Below are positions 5,940-14,485 of a stretch of DNA of 29,118 bases, piece after piece (the stretch's first letter is position 1; every line of letters starts with the position of its first letter). A model generated the notes under the pieces. The model worked only from the letters and a program-made list of their open reading frames with translations, had not been told where the DNA came from and did no database searches. Position numbers and translations under genes: made by a program. Source of the DNA: Flavobacteriaceae bacterium (lineage in GTDB: Bacteria; Bacteroidota; Bacteroidia; Flavobacteriales; Flavobacteriaceae); NCBI GenBank assembly GCA_030834365.1, contig JAURFJ010000004.1, forward strand, positions 1 through 29,118, in the 5' to 3' direction.

Positions 5940-8900
5940 GAGTGTCTTGTTGTTCTTTTACGGCACGCTCGACTGATCTGCGATCAGGCATTACCCCGGT
6001 TCTGAGCCAAACTACATAGATCTTAACCGTATTACTGAAAGTCAGAAATAGGGGAAGCATAATAAGCGTCAATATGGTTGCATAGCCTATTCCATAAGCA
6101 ATCGATACGGCCATCGGCTTTAAAAATTGAGCCTGTCTGCTTTTCTCTAACAGCAAGGGAGCTAGTCCAGCAATGGTTGTCAAAGAGGTTAAAAAGATCG
6201 CTCTAAAACGGGAACGCCCTGCTTCATACAACGCCTTTTCAAATCGCATACCGCGCTTGAGGTTCGTATTAAATTTTCCGATGAGAACCAGTCCATCGTT
6301 AACCATGATTCCAATCAGTGCGATGATTCCTAAGAGTGAAAGTATATTTAGCGGAAAGCCGTGAATCTTGTGCCCCCAGCCAACGGCTGTGATACTGAAC
6401 GGAACCAGTAATAATAACAGTAAGGGCTGAGAGAAGCTTCTAAAGGTGAAAGAAATGGTTACAAAGATTAAGAATAGCGCTGTGAATCCTACTAATCGCA
6501 ATGAATCGATCAGCTTTCCGGCCTCTCGATTTTGCCCTTCATAAGATGGAGAGACGGTCGGATAACGCGCCGTTATATCAGGCATTACCTCGGTTTTAAT
6601 CCAATCTAATATCTCGGTGGGTGTAGACTCGTCGGGATTATCAAGATCAGCATTTAGTTGAATCTCGCGCTGCCCGTCTAAATGGTTAATTGCTACGTCT
6701 CCTCGTTCAATAGAGTAGGTAGCGATTTCTTGAAGCGGTACCTTGTCACCTGTTGGTGTTGCAATGCGCATCTGATCAAGGTCTACGATCGAAGAGCGAT
6801 TCTCGCGATCGTAACGCACCCAGACACGAATCTCGTCTTGCCCGCGCTGAAATCTAAGGGCTTGAGCACCAAAGAAGCCTGAACGAACCTGATTCATTAC
6901 GGTGCGTAAATCGAGCCCGAGCAAATAGGCATTGTCTTTTAGCCTTAGACGAATTTCTTTAATGCCGGCCGGATCGTTATCCGATACGTCTTTTAGTAGC
7001 GCATTGTCTAGCATAGCCGTTTTGAGCTGTTCTTTGGCGGCCTTCAGTTCTTGAATATTGTTACCAAGCAGTGAAACGCTCACCGGTGAGCCTCCGAAAT
7101 TTCCTCCAGAGCCAAATACGAGGCTCTCCACGCCCAAAACCGGGCCGACCAACTCGCGAATACGAGCCGTCACTAGATTCGATCGAATGGCATCTGGCCG
7201 CTCTTCTCCCGGAAGCAGGTTAATAACCAAGCTTGCCGCGGCCGATCCAGGTCCAATTCTTCGAATCGTATTCTCATAGAGTGTCTTGTCAGTGCCCTTG
7301 AGGTAAGTTCCGGTGAATTCGTCGTTAACGATCAAGGCCTTTTGCTCGATCATGCGGATGATAGAGTCGGTTATTTTCTCATTTGTACCATTAGGCATTT
7401 GCAGGGTGATGGTCACCTGGTCTGAGGCGATTCGCGGAAAGAAGGCCGTTTGAATGATCCCTCCACCAATTGATCCAAACGTCGCGATCAAAAGAGCGAC
7501 AAAAAGAGCAAAAGTGAAGAACGAGTTCCTCATCGAAAACCTTAAAAACGGACTGTACAATTCGTCGCGCATCCAGATCATAGCACGGTCGCCCATTTTG
7601 TTAATCACCCTCATCTTGGCAAAACCTTTGCCGATTAGTGAGGTGGGCTCAGTTTGAGGTTTTAAGGCCTTAGAATGCGCCAAGTGCGAAGGCAATATAA
7701 TCAGTGCCTCAACCAGTGAGACCACTAAAGTCAAGATCACAATGACCGCAACCTCAGAGAAAAACTCTCCGATTTGTCCGTCTAAGAACAGCAGTATTCC
7801 AAAGGCCAAAACGGTAGTCAAAATTGCGGATACAATTGGTGGAAGTACTTCAAGGGTTCCATCGATAGCCGCCTGAATCGGGCTCTTACCCCTTTCATAA
7901 TGCTGATAAATGTTTTCTGCGATTACGATTCCGTCGTCGACCAAAATTCCAATAACGATGATCATACCAAAAAGCGAGAGCACGTTAATAGTCACCCCCG
8001 CAAAGGGCGCCACTATAAACATGCCCAAGAAGGCCACGGGCAGCCCGAAAGCCACCCAAAAAGCTAATCGGGTATTTAAAAAGAGCGACAAGAAGATGAG
8101 TACCAGTAGCATTCCCATTATCGCATTTTCGGTAAGCAGCTCGGTGCGCTGAACCAATGTGGTAGAAAGATCATTGATCACATCAAGCCTCACATTTGAT
8201 GACTTGGCATTGTAATCGGCGATATAGGCTTTTACTGCCTCAGCAGCACCTATGAGGTCTTCTGTGTTGGTTGAGGTTACCGTAACGGTAATGGCTCGGT
8301 TTTCATTAAAATAGGTGGCATTGGGTGTTTCAGAAAAGCGATCAGTAACTTTAGCAATATCGGCAAGCAATAGCCTTCTTCCGTCGGGAAGCGCCTTAAC
8401 CACTATTGAAGAAAGCTCATCAGCATAATACAATCTATTGTTGGCGCGAATCAAGTATTCTTCAGCATCTGATTTAATGGTTCCTCCGGTGATCAACAGA
8501 TTGCTTGAAGCCACCTTGGTAGCTACCTCTGAAAAACTCAGATTGTAGGCCAGTAGCTGATCTTCGTCTAAGGCAATCTCAATTTCTTCTTCAGGATAAC
8601 CGGCCACCTCGATTTGGGATATACCCGAGATGGCGCGGAGGTCGTTTTCAACCTGTCGACCAACTTGTTTAAGCACCGAAAGTGGAACGGCATCGCCACT
8701 TATCGCAAAACTTATGGTTTGGCGCACCACGTCTTGCTTGGCTACTACCATAGGCTCCATTCCCGTAGGGTAATTAGGTACCCTATCAACGGCATTTTTC
8801 ACCTCTAAGAGCATAAAATCAATGTCTCTACCCTTTTCGATTTCGACAATAATACTTCCCGAATTTTCTCTAGAAGTAGAGGTCACACGGTCTATACCCT

Positions 8901-9126
8901 GAAGTCCTTTTAAGTTGTCTTCTATCTTGAGAACTACACCCTCTTCAATTTCTTGGGGTGAGGCACCCGGATAGGTCACTGATATAATAACGTTCTTAGA
9001 ATCAGAGAGCGGAAAAAACGAAGAGCGAAGCGAAAAGGCTCCGATCAATCCGAAGAGGATAAAGGCAATGATCACAATGTTCACTGCCACTTCGTATTTA
9101 ATAAAGTAGGCGATTAATTTCTTCAT
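5932..9126 (-). CDS. RND efflux transporter, inner-membrane pump subunit
   Basis: 1064 aa, typical for AcrB/MexB-type pumps. The first membrane helix is at about 13-35. A periplasmic porter/docking loop follows (TYPGASPQEIEEGVVLKIED at about 51-70). The helix-4 proton-relay pair is D397-D398 in GILVDDGIVIAENIY, and a second membrane half ends with the helix-10 signature GIMVNDGLVLIGKFN. The pump takes substrates from the periplasm or inner leaflet and uses proton import. Substrate is not predictable; the sequence looks like the HAE-type drug/lipophile group rather than the CzcA metal group, but I cannot separate the subgroups by eye. It sits 14 bases after the adaptor gene and overlaps TolC. 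Confidence 0.94.
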   Translation of the reverse strand: MKKLIAYFIKYEVAVNIVIIAFILFGLIGAFSLRSSFFPLSDSKNVIISVTYPGASPQEIEEGVVLKIEDNLKGLQGIDRVTSTSRENSGSIIVEIEKGRDIDFMLLEVKNAVDRVPNYPTGMEPMVVAKQDVVRQTISFAISGDAVPLSVLKQVGRQVENDLRAISGISQIEVAGYPEEEIEIALDEDQLLAYNLSFSEVATKVASSNLLITGGTIKSDAEEYLIRANNRLYYADELSSIVVKALPDGRRLLLADIAKVTDRFSETPNATYFNENRAITVTVTSTNTEDLIGAAEAVKAYIADYNAKSSNVRLDVINDLSTTLVQRTELLTENAIMGMLLVLIFLSLFLNTRLAFWVAFGLPVAFLGMFIVAPFAGVTINVLSLFGMIIVIGILVDDGIVIAENIYQHYERGKSPIQAAIDGTLEVLPPIVSAILTTVLAFGILLFLDGQIGEFFSEVAVIVILTLVVSLVEALIILPSHLAHSKALKPQTEPTSLIGKGFAKMRVINKMGDRAMIWMRDELYSPFLRFSMRNSFFTFALFVALLIATFGSIGGGIIQTAFFPRIASDQVTITLQMPNGTNEKITDSIIRMIEQKALIVNDEFTGTYLKGTDKTLYENTIRRIGPGSAAASLVINLLPGEERPDAIRSNLVTARIRELVGPVLGVESLVFGSGGNFGGSPVSVSLLGNNIQELKAAKEQLKTAMLDNALLKDVSDNDPAGIKEIRLRLKDNAYLLGLDLRTVMNQVRSGFFGAQALRFQRGQDEIRVWVRYDRENRSSIVDLDQMRIATPTGDKVPLQEIATYSIERGDVAINHLDGQREIQLNADLDNPDESTPTEILDWIKTEVMPDITARYPTVSPSYEGQNREAGKLIDSLRLVGFTALFLIFVTISFTFRSFSQPLLLLLLVPFSITAVGWGHKIHGFPLNILSLLGIIALIGIMVNDGLVLIGKFNTNLKRGMRFEKALYEAGRSRFRAIFLTSLTTIAGLAPLLLEKSRQAQFLKPMAVSIAYGIGYATILTLIMLPLFLTFSNTVKIYVVWLRTGVMPDRRSVERAVKEQQDTHE

Positions 9127-9140
9127 GTCTTGTGTTGCGC

Positions 9141-10253
9141 TTAGGGCGCGATTACCTTAACGGGCATGTTTTTTTGCGCCCCTGGAAGGGGCTTAGCCAA
9201 AATCAACTCTCCATCAGTAACCCCTTGAACGATTACAGTATTTTCATTGAAGTGAATAGGAGTAACTGCAATCAATTGCAGCACGCCCTCTCTCACAACA
9301 AAGATCTCTTGACTGTCCAGCAAAAGGCTTCTGTCGATTTCGATGGCCTGATCTACAGCGCGCACATCGAGTTCGGTTTTTAGGTATTGTCCTTCTTTAA
9401 GTTCAGAACTTGTAACCGACACAAAAACAGAAATCATTTGCGTTTCCTGGTCAATGGCCGGATTGATCCGAACCACCTTTCCATCGTATTGCTGAACGCC
9501 ATCAAGCGAAGTCAATACCACCGGTTTTCCCACCGCCAAGAAAGAGGCATATGAGGCGGCCACTGGAATTTCAACCTCGTAACGCCCGCTTTCAATATAA
9601 GTTCCCAGGTTTTGACCCGAGCGTACCAATGTTCCTTCAGTAACTGCAGCAGCCGAAAGGGCTCCATCAAACGGAGCAGTAATCACGTATTTTGATAAGC
9701 GCGTTTCTAGATTAATCACGGTATAATAGTTATTCACTATTCCTCTGCCTGATATAAAAAAGCGCTCCTTTTCCGATTCAAACTCTGGAAGTTCAGGAAT
9801 CGCCCTATTGATATCTATGCGCTTAACATAACTATCCCATTTTTTATACACTTCAGGAAAATCAAGGGCGATATCAGCAAGAGTAGTACTCAAGGCATTC
9901 AAGAAATTGCTTTTAGCCGATTGCACGGAGGCCCTAAATTCGCTATCGTCTATAGCGATGATCGTATCGTTCTTCTGATAGATTTGACCCGCTCTGAATG
10001 CGCGGTTTTTCAACAGCAAAACTCCCTGTACTTCAGAAAAGAGCTCCACGCGACGCTGTGCTGTTAAGCGTCCGTTACTCGTTAATTTTACCGCTAAGGT
10101 TTGATTGTTGACCTGCTGAGCGAAGACCGATTTAATAGTCTTCTCCACGGCAATTTGAGGAGTTTTACTCGAACTTGCCAAGCTAGAAGCGATAAACAAG
10201 GCAACGGCTATAAAGGCGATTCCGAGAATAGCCAAAATGAGTTTACGATTCAT
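9141..10253 (-). CDS. RND efflux periplasmic adaptor (membrane fusion protein, HlyD-like)
   Basis: 370 aa from the ATG at 10253. One N-terminal membrane anchor (about residues 5-28: KLILAILGIAFIAVALFIAS) is followed by the split lipoyl/barrel-sandwich domain (RVELFSEVQGVLL... and FDGALSAAAVTEGTLVRSGQ), then a beta-barrel and a membrane-proximal domain (GQYLKTELDVRAVDQAIEIDRS). The helical hairpin is unusually short, with a charged segment between the lipoyl halves. The adaptor bridges the RND pump and the TolC channel. An in-frame TTG at 10307 would extend the protein, but it lies in the predicted -7 promoter box, so I reject that start. It is the first gene of the three-gene efflux operon. 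Confidence 0.9.
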   Translation of the reverse strand: MNRKLILAILGIAFIAVALFIASSLASSSKTPQIAVEKTIKSVFAQQVNNQTLAVKLTSNGRLTAQRRVELFSEVQGVLLLKNRAFRAGQIYQKNDTIIAIDDSEFRASVQSAKSNFLNALSTTLADIALDFPEVYKKWDSYVKRIDINRAIPELPEFESEKERFFISGRGIVNNYYTVINLETRLSKYVITAPFDGALSAAAVTEGTLVRSGQNLGTYIESGRYEVEIPVAASYASFLAVGKPVVLTSLDGVQQYDGKVVRINPAIDQETQMISVFVSVTSSELKEGQYLKTELDVRAVDQAIEIDRSLLLDSQEIFVVREGVLQLIAVTPIHFNENTVIVQGVTDGELILAKPLPGAQKNMPVKVIAP

Positions 10254-10294
10254 TCTAAAAGTGTTTATACGGCGTGTGAGCCACGCGAATGCTG

Positions 10295-10302
10295 CAAAGC
10301 TA
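10295..10302 (-). promoter_or_regulatory. -7 promoter box of the efflux operon
   Basis: On the minus strand the bases read TAGCTTTG, a perfect TAnnTTTG. Transcription would start near 10289, giving a leader of about 35 bases before the adaptor ATG at 10253. A TTTG lies upstream, but only 13 bases away, shorter than usual, so the -33 element is uncertain. Confidence 0.45.
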
Positions 10303-10414
10303 GCCAAAACCGTGCCAAACCTTGGTTTCTAAATCATTATCTATTTTAAATAAAGACGTTTTAATATTTCATACTTTTAATAACACCAAACGCTACTGAA
10401 TCTTCCGCTCTACA

Positions 10415-11383
10415 ATGAAGAGAAAAACATTTATACAGCAGGCCTCGGCATTCAGCTTAGGTCTAGGAATTGCCCCTTCATTGAACGCATCCATACTTCA
10501 ATCACAAAATATTAAAAAGGTAGGGTTAGGCCTTTTCAGCGCTCCACGCCTATTTCAAGAAGATGTCGAGCAAGGAATTGCGACTTTGGCAGGGCTGGGC
10601 ATTCAAGAATTTGAAACCTATGGCCCCTATACCTTTTCTGATGCAAGAAATCAGGCCTCATGGAAGGCGCTCACTCCTCAGCTTGGTTTTGACATTAGTG
10701 GCTTTCTAGGATTAGGAGTGAATGAATTTCAAACCTTATTGAAGAAATACAGCATTTCAGTGCCTTCGATGCACACCGATCTTTATACGCTTGAAGAAAA
10801 CATGGGGGTGCTCGCAGAATCAGCAAACTCCTTCGGAGCAAAGTATGTGGTACTGCCTGCCATTCCCGAATCTGAACGCATTACCCTAGATGATTACAAA
10901 CGCATTGCGGAGCGCTTAAATGCTATAGGAGCGGCAGCCAAAAGTGAAGGAATTGCTTTTGCCTATCACAATCACGGATACGGCCTAATCCCTAATGAAC
11001 AAGGAATCAAGCCCATCGACCTCGTCTTTGACGGCACAGACCCCCAACTTGTTTTTCTAGAAATGGATGTGTTTTGGACAGTGGCCGGAAAAGCCAACCC
11101 TATCGAACTCATTCAAAAACACTCAGGCCGTTATAAGATGTTTCATTTGAAAGACATGAAAGAATTGACCTATTTCGAAGGGGCCGGATCTACGGCACCT
11201 GAATGGATGGCCTTGTTTCCAAAACTAGTCTCAGCTGGGTCAGGGGTTATCCCTATTGATGCCATTGTTGAGACAGCAAGTGCTCACGGAGCTGAACACT
11301 TCTTTATCGAGCACGATTTTGCACCTGACCCCATCAAAAACATTGGTGACGCTTATCGCTATATTAAAGGTTTAACTTGGTAA
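10415..11383 (+). CDS. Sugar phosphate isomerase/epimerase (exported TIM barrel)
   Basis: 322 aa. The N-terminus (MKRKTFIQQASAFSLGLG) is basic then hydrophobic and resembles the leader of Bacteroidota twin-arginine-type or Sec-exported sugar enzymes, though it lacks a true RR pair. The xylose-isomerase-like barrel shows VGLGLFSAP (strand 1), the metal/substrate segment AYHNHGYG, LEMDVFW, the FHLKDMK strand and IEHDFAPDP, all conserved in the family. Substrate is unknown; relatives act on keto-sugars or inositols beside Gfo/Idh/MocA oxidoreductases. It is divergent from the efflux operon and ends 2 bases before the convergent TonB receptor stop, with no terminator between them. Function beyond fold is inference. 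Confidence 0.88.
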   Translation: MKRKTFIQQASAFSLGLGIAPSLNASILQSQNIKKVGLGLFSAPRLFQEDVEQGIATLAGLGIQEFETYGPYTFSDARNQASWKALTPQLGFDISGFLGLGVNEFQTLLKKYSISVPSMHTDLYTLEENMGVLAESANSFGAKYVVLPAIPESERITLDDYKRIAERLNAIGAAAKSEGIAFAYHNHGYGLIPNEQGIKPIDLVFDGTDPQLVFLEMDVFWTVAGKANPIELIQKHSGRYKMFHLKDMKELTYFEGAGSTAPEWMALFPKLVSAGSGVIPIDAIVETASAHGAEHFFIEHDFAPDPIKNIGDAYRYIKGLTW

Positions 11384-11385
11384 AT

Positions 11386-13218
11386 TCACAGCGAATAGCC
11401 TAAAGAAAAACTCACATTTCTACCTGGCATTGAGATTAAACTGGTCTCCCAATAAGCCTGATTGAGCAGGTTGTTTAGAGATGCCTGAAGCCTAAAGTTG
11501 CCCAGTTGTTGAGACAGGTGGGCATCCAAAATGGTGTAGGTACGTCCTGAAGCGCGCTCAATGTATCGGAGGTTGAAATCTGCAATGCGCTTTGTGCTCA
11601 TAGTAGCATTCATTCGCACAATCAGTTGATGTTTTAAGTCGTTATCTATGGAATAACGCGAGAAAACTGCAGCTTCTTCACTAAGGCGTTGTGCTATATA
11701 GGTATAGCTCAAACCGTACCCAACAGTAAATGTTTGGCTGCTATCAGAGAACCGATCTACGGATAATTCTACACCGGATGTTTGCAGTTCTTGAATGTTT
11801 TGAGCTTGAAACTTTTCAGCTTCTTTCTCTTTTACATAATCAATGAGATTGGTAGATTTTCGAGTGAACACTGCAGCGGATGCACTTATATTTTGTTGGG
11901 CATAGCGAAAGCCCCACTCCAAAGAAGTAGCACTCTCAGCTACGAGATTTTCGTTTCCTAGAGTAGTTGGATCTGCATAATACAAGTCGGTAAAGGTGGG
12001 TACCCTGAAGGTGGTCCCCCAGTTGATATAGGTGCGGTAAGCCGTGCCTAAGGGAGCTCCAATTTCAACTCCCGGAAACACATTAGATCCAAAGTTAGAG
12101 ACATAGGTATATACTAGGCCTGGGGTGACATCCAACACGCCATCACCCAGGCTGATGAGCTGCTCTGCAAATAGATTGACAATGTCTCGTGAACGTTCTC
12201 CGAGATTGTTGCTTTGGATACTACTTCGAGATACATCGACGCCAAATCCGCTCGTTCCGATACTAGAGTCGTGACCCACATCAACAGCCGCTCCCACCTT
12301 GTGAGTGATATGCATATTGCGGTAGATATCAGGCCGATCGCGTATGTACTCATACATGTCTTGCCCTCTTCTCCAGTAGATTCTTGGGGTGATGCGCGTA
12401 TTGTTCTGTGTAATTCTCTTAGTGATGGCAATCAAACTAGCTTGGGTTTCTTCGTATTGATCTACTGCCGATGGGCTGGCGTAAAATCCGTTGGCGCCAA
12501 ATTTTCGAGGCGAAAAGAATCCCAATACCCGCAGCGCATTTTCAACAGATCCTTGAGAAAGAGATACCAGATACTGTCTTTGAGTAAAATCAGTGTTGTA
12601 ACGGTAGCCGGCAGAACCTAAACTTGAAGCTTGAGCGAGCAGCCGGGTTTTGGCAGTCTGATGACCCGTAACGATTTCGGCTCCGGTGGTTTCAAACGAT
12701 CCGCCATTCAATTGAACCTGAAGCGTAGACTCCACACTCGTTTTAGTGATTATGTTAATGGCCCCTGAAAAAGCATTTTGACCGAAAATTCGTGCCGCTG
12801 AACCTCGCACAATCTCAATGCGTTCTATGAGCGCAATGGGCGGAAAAAAATTAGACAAGTGATGACCCGTTTGAGCATCCTCAAGAGCAATACCGTCGAT
12901 TAAAAGCAGTGTTTGATCAAAACTGCCTCCTCTTAAATTGAGATCAGCCTGGGTAGGCCCCACCCCTCTTCTTCGAACATCGAGACCCACTATACGTTGT
13001 AAAAAATCAACCAGGTGAATCGCTCCGCTTTGGGCAATCTCAGCACTGCTAATTACCTGAATAGATTTAGACAGGTTTCGGTAGCTTTCAGCGATCCTGC
13101 CGCTCACTACTACTTCGTCTAAAATCTGAGTAGACCCCTGCTCCTCATAATACTGAGACCAAGCTGAAGAACTAATAGCGAATGTAATTACCAAGAAAAC
13201 GAATAGCACATCCTTCAT
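11386..13218 (-). CDS. TonB-dependent receptor (small BtuB-like size class)
   Basis: 610 aa, complete. A signal peptide (1-21, ending SAWSQ) is followed by a TonB box-like segment (TQILDEVVVSGR at about 30-41), a plug domain with DVRRRGVGPTQADLNLRGGSFDQTLLLIDG and LIERIEIVRGSAARIFG, then a 22-strand-type barrel ending in NVSFSLGYSL. The size matches BtuB-like vitamin or metal-complex receptors. A GHH motif in the plug (AQTGHHLSNFFPP) might touch a metal or the ligand; that is inference. No cobalamin riboswitch and no cobalamin genes are seen, so I do not call it btuB. A consensus promoter sits directly at the ATG, within an inverted repeat (see the regulatory entries). Confidence 0.92.
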   Translation of the reverse strand: MKDVLFVFLVITFAISSSAWSQYYEEQGSTQILDEVVVSGRIAESYRNLSKSIQVISSAEIAQSGAIHLVDFLQRIVGLDVRRRGVGPTQADLNLRGGSFDQTLLLIDGIALEDAQTGHHLSNFFPPIALIERIEIVRGSAARIFGQNAFSGAINIITKTSVESTLQVQLNGGSFETTGAEIVTGHQTAKTRLLAQASSLGSAGYRYNTDFTQRQYLVSLSQGSVENALRVLGFFSPRKFGANGFYASPSAVDQYEETQASLIAITKRITQNNTRITPRIYWRRGQDMYEYIRDRPDIYRNMHITHKVGAAVDVGHDSSIGTSGFGVDVSRSSIQSNNLGERSRDIVNLFAEQLISLGDGVLDVTPGLVYTYVSNFGSNVFPGVEIGAPLGTAYRTYINWGTTFRVPTFTDLYYADPTTLGNENLVAESATSLEWGFRYAQQNISASAAVFTRKSTNLIDYVKEKEAEKFQAQNIQELQTSGVELSVDRFSDSSQTFTVGYGLSYTYIAQRLSEEAAVFSRYSIDNDLKHQLIVRMNATMSTKRIADFNLRYIERASGRTYTILDAHLSQQLGNFRLQASLNNLLNQAYWETSLISMPGRNVSFSLGYSL

Positions 13219-13222
13219 AGGG

Positions 13223-13250
13223 CAAAACTACTAAATCAGATGATGCACAA
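13223..13250 (-). promoter_or_regulatory. Consensus promoter of the TonB receptor, apparently leaderless
   Basis: On the minus strand, TTG (13250-13248), a 17-base spacer and TAGTTTTG (13230-13223), a perfect -7 box. Only four bases (CCCT) separate the -7 box from the ATG at 13218, so transcription should begin at or next to the A of the start codon. Confidence 0.5.
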
Positions 13251-13263
13251 CTCTCTCATCTGA
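13236..13263. promoter_or_regulatory. Inverted repeat, candidate operator over the TonB receptor promoter
   Basis: TCAGATGA (13236-13243), a 12-base spacer, then TCATCTGA (13256-13263): two perfect 8-base arms. The arms flank the -33 TTG of the receptor promoter, the position expected for a dimeric repressor. It could also form a DNA or RNA hairpin, but it lies upstream of the predicted transcript. The regulator is unknown. Confidence 0.4.
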
Positions 13264-13377
13264 ATCTTGATTCGTTCGACATAGAATGATCTTTAAATTC
13301 CTTACCCCTAAAAGAAACAACTCTTTGGTCAATGAAAGGGTTTTCAATAAGCTATCTCAAAAAATTGTAAAGCTTTT

Positions 13378-14457
13378 CTACTTAAAACTCAACTTCAAAG
13401 GACTTCCATAACCATCATCAATTACCTGGGTTAAGCCCAATAACTGTCGTAGTGTAGGGGCCACTTGATTGGTAAAAAGCTGCTCAGATTTTATCACCTC
13501 TCCGAGAGGTGCCACCTCATTTCCGAAGAGAATCAGCCAGGTTTGATCTGCACCATTAATCGAATTGCCATGGTCTCTCCAAGTTTCTAAAGGCACTGTA
13601 CCCCTTCCGTGATCCGTGGTGATGATAAAGGTAGTTTGGTCTTTGTAATACAGATCGTTCTGAACGAAATTCCACAAATCTTCAATGAGCTTATCGGTGT
13701 TATGAGCCGATTTCAAATAAGCGGCATAATCTCCATCGTGGGCAAAATCATCAGTTTCTCCGTACGAAATAAAGATCAAGTCAGGGTGGTGCTTTCTGAG
13801 GTACGCTTTAGCGTATTGATGGGTGAATCCGTCTAGACGCACAGAGCCCCATGGGCTTGGAATCTGTGGCTGTAATTCATTGAGCAACTGCTCGTTGACG
13901 CTCAACGGATAATCGGTAGAAAGGTCGAATCCACTATTGGTGTAGACCTCTGAGCGCTGTTCATTTACGATAAAATCAAACACATCCCAGCTACCAAAGG
14001 CTGCCACTTTTTTCGCGATACCTCTCTCTTGGGCAAACTGCTCTAGCACCGTGATATTGGGATTTGGCTGCTTGGCATTGCTCGAGATACGCTGGTCATC
14101 GGCACGACCAGTTAAGATTTCATTGTAACCTGGGTACGAGAACCACATATAGTTGGTAAGGTTCACCTTACTACCCCGTGTGCGATTGCCGTGAATTTGA
14201 CCCGTTTTGGCCACTTTATTCCAGATAAACGGATTCAATACAGCTCTGCGCTCCGTCGCCGATGGCCTCCAAAATTCACGCTGCAGAGCTTCTGGGTTGT
14301 CTACATAGTCGATATTGGCAATTAATAAAGAATCAGCTCCGCTGAATAGTTCTTGCCAACGGTATCCATCAAGCGTTATGAGAAAAACTTTGTTCGTTTG
14401 CTGCGCATTGAGGTGCAACGTCAGTAAAAAAGCGAAAAAGAGTATCTTTTGTGACAT
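13378..14457 (-). CDS. Alkaline phosphatase family protein (phosphodiesterase/sulfatase-like fold)
   Basis: 359 aa from the ATG at 14457, which gives a clean signal peptide (1-19, ending HLNAQ). The longer frame to 14484 adds nine residues before it and is unlikely. Metal-site segments of the alkaline phosphatase superfamily are visible: FLITLDGYRWQELFSG at about 25-40 (first Asp), FSYPGYNEIL (probable Ser nucleophile region), SYGETDDFAHDGDYAAYL and TTDHGRG. The protein is probably a periplasmic two-metal phosphohydrolase or phosphodiesterase; the substrate is unknown. It is divergent from the serine hydrolase gene, only 28 bases apart. It lies upstream of the TonB receptor on the same strand but is separated from it by 159 bases containing the receptor's own promoter. 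Confidence 0.85.
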   Translation of the reverse strand: MSQKILFFAFLLTLHLNAQQTNKVFLITLDGYRWQELFSGADSLLIANIDYVDNPEALQREFWRPSATERRAVLNPFIWNKVAKTGQIHGNRTRGSKVNLTNYMWFSYPGYNEILTGRADDQRISSNAKQPNPNITVLEQFAQERGIAKKVAAFGSWDVFDFIVNEQRSEVYTNSGFDLSTDYPLSVNEQLLNELQPQIPSPWGSVRLDGFTHQYAKAYLRKHHPDLIFISYGETDDFAHDGDYAAYLKSAHNTDKLIEDLWNFVQNDLYYKDQTTFIITTDHGRGTVPLETWRDHGNSINGADQTWLILFGNEVAPLGEVIKSEQLFTNQVAPTLRQLLGLTQVIDDGYGSPLKLSFK

Positions 14458-14458
14458 A

Positions 14459-14470
14459 ATCTTTAAAGAT
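14459..14470. promoter_or_regulatory. 12-bp perfect palindrome in a 28-bp divergent intergenic region
   Basis: ATCTTTAAAGAT reads the same on both strands and fills almost half of the gap between the start codons at 14457 (minus) and 14486 (plus). A minus-strand -7-like TATCTTTA (14471-14464) overlaps it. It may be an operator acting on both genes, or simply AT-rich promoter sequence. Confidence 0.3.
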
Positions 14471-14485
14471 ATACTGAATATCATA

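Noticed and set aside
10254..10307. N-terminal extension of the efflux adaptor from a TTG codon
   Set aside because: The extra residues precede the membrane anchor and their codons overlap the -7 box TAGCTTTG; the ATG at 10253 gives a standard anchor.
13219..13377. Possible cobalamin riboswitch before the BtuB-size TonB receptor
   Set aside because: The 159-bp gap is too short for one, shows no B12-box-like conserved core, and the promoter sits next to the ATG, leaving no leader RNA.
14315..14485. 57-residue N-terminal extension of the serine hydrolase
   Set aside because: It lies antisense to the phosphatase gene and would bury the lipoprotein signal that starts at the ATG at 14486.
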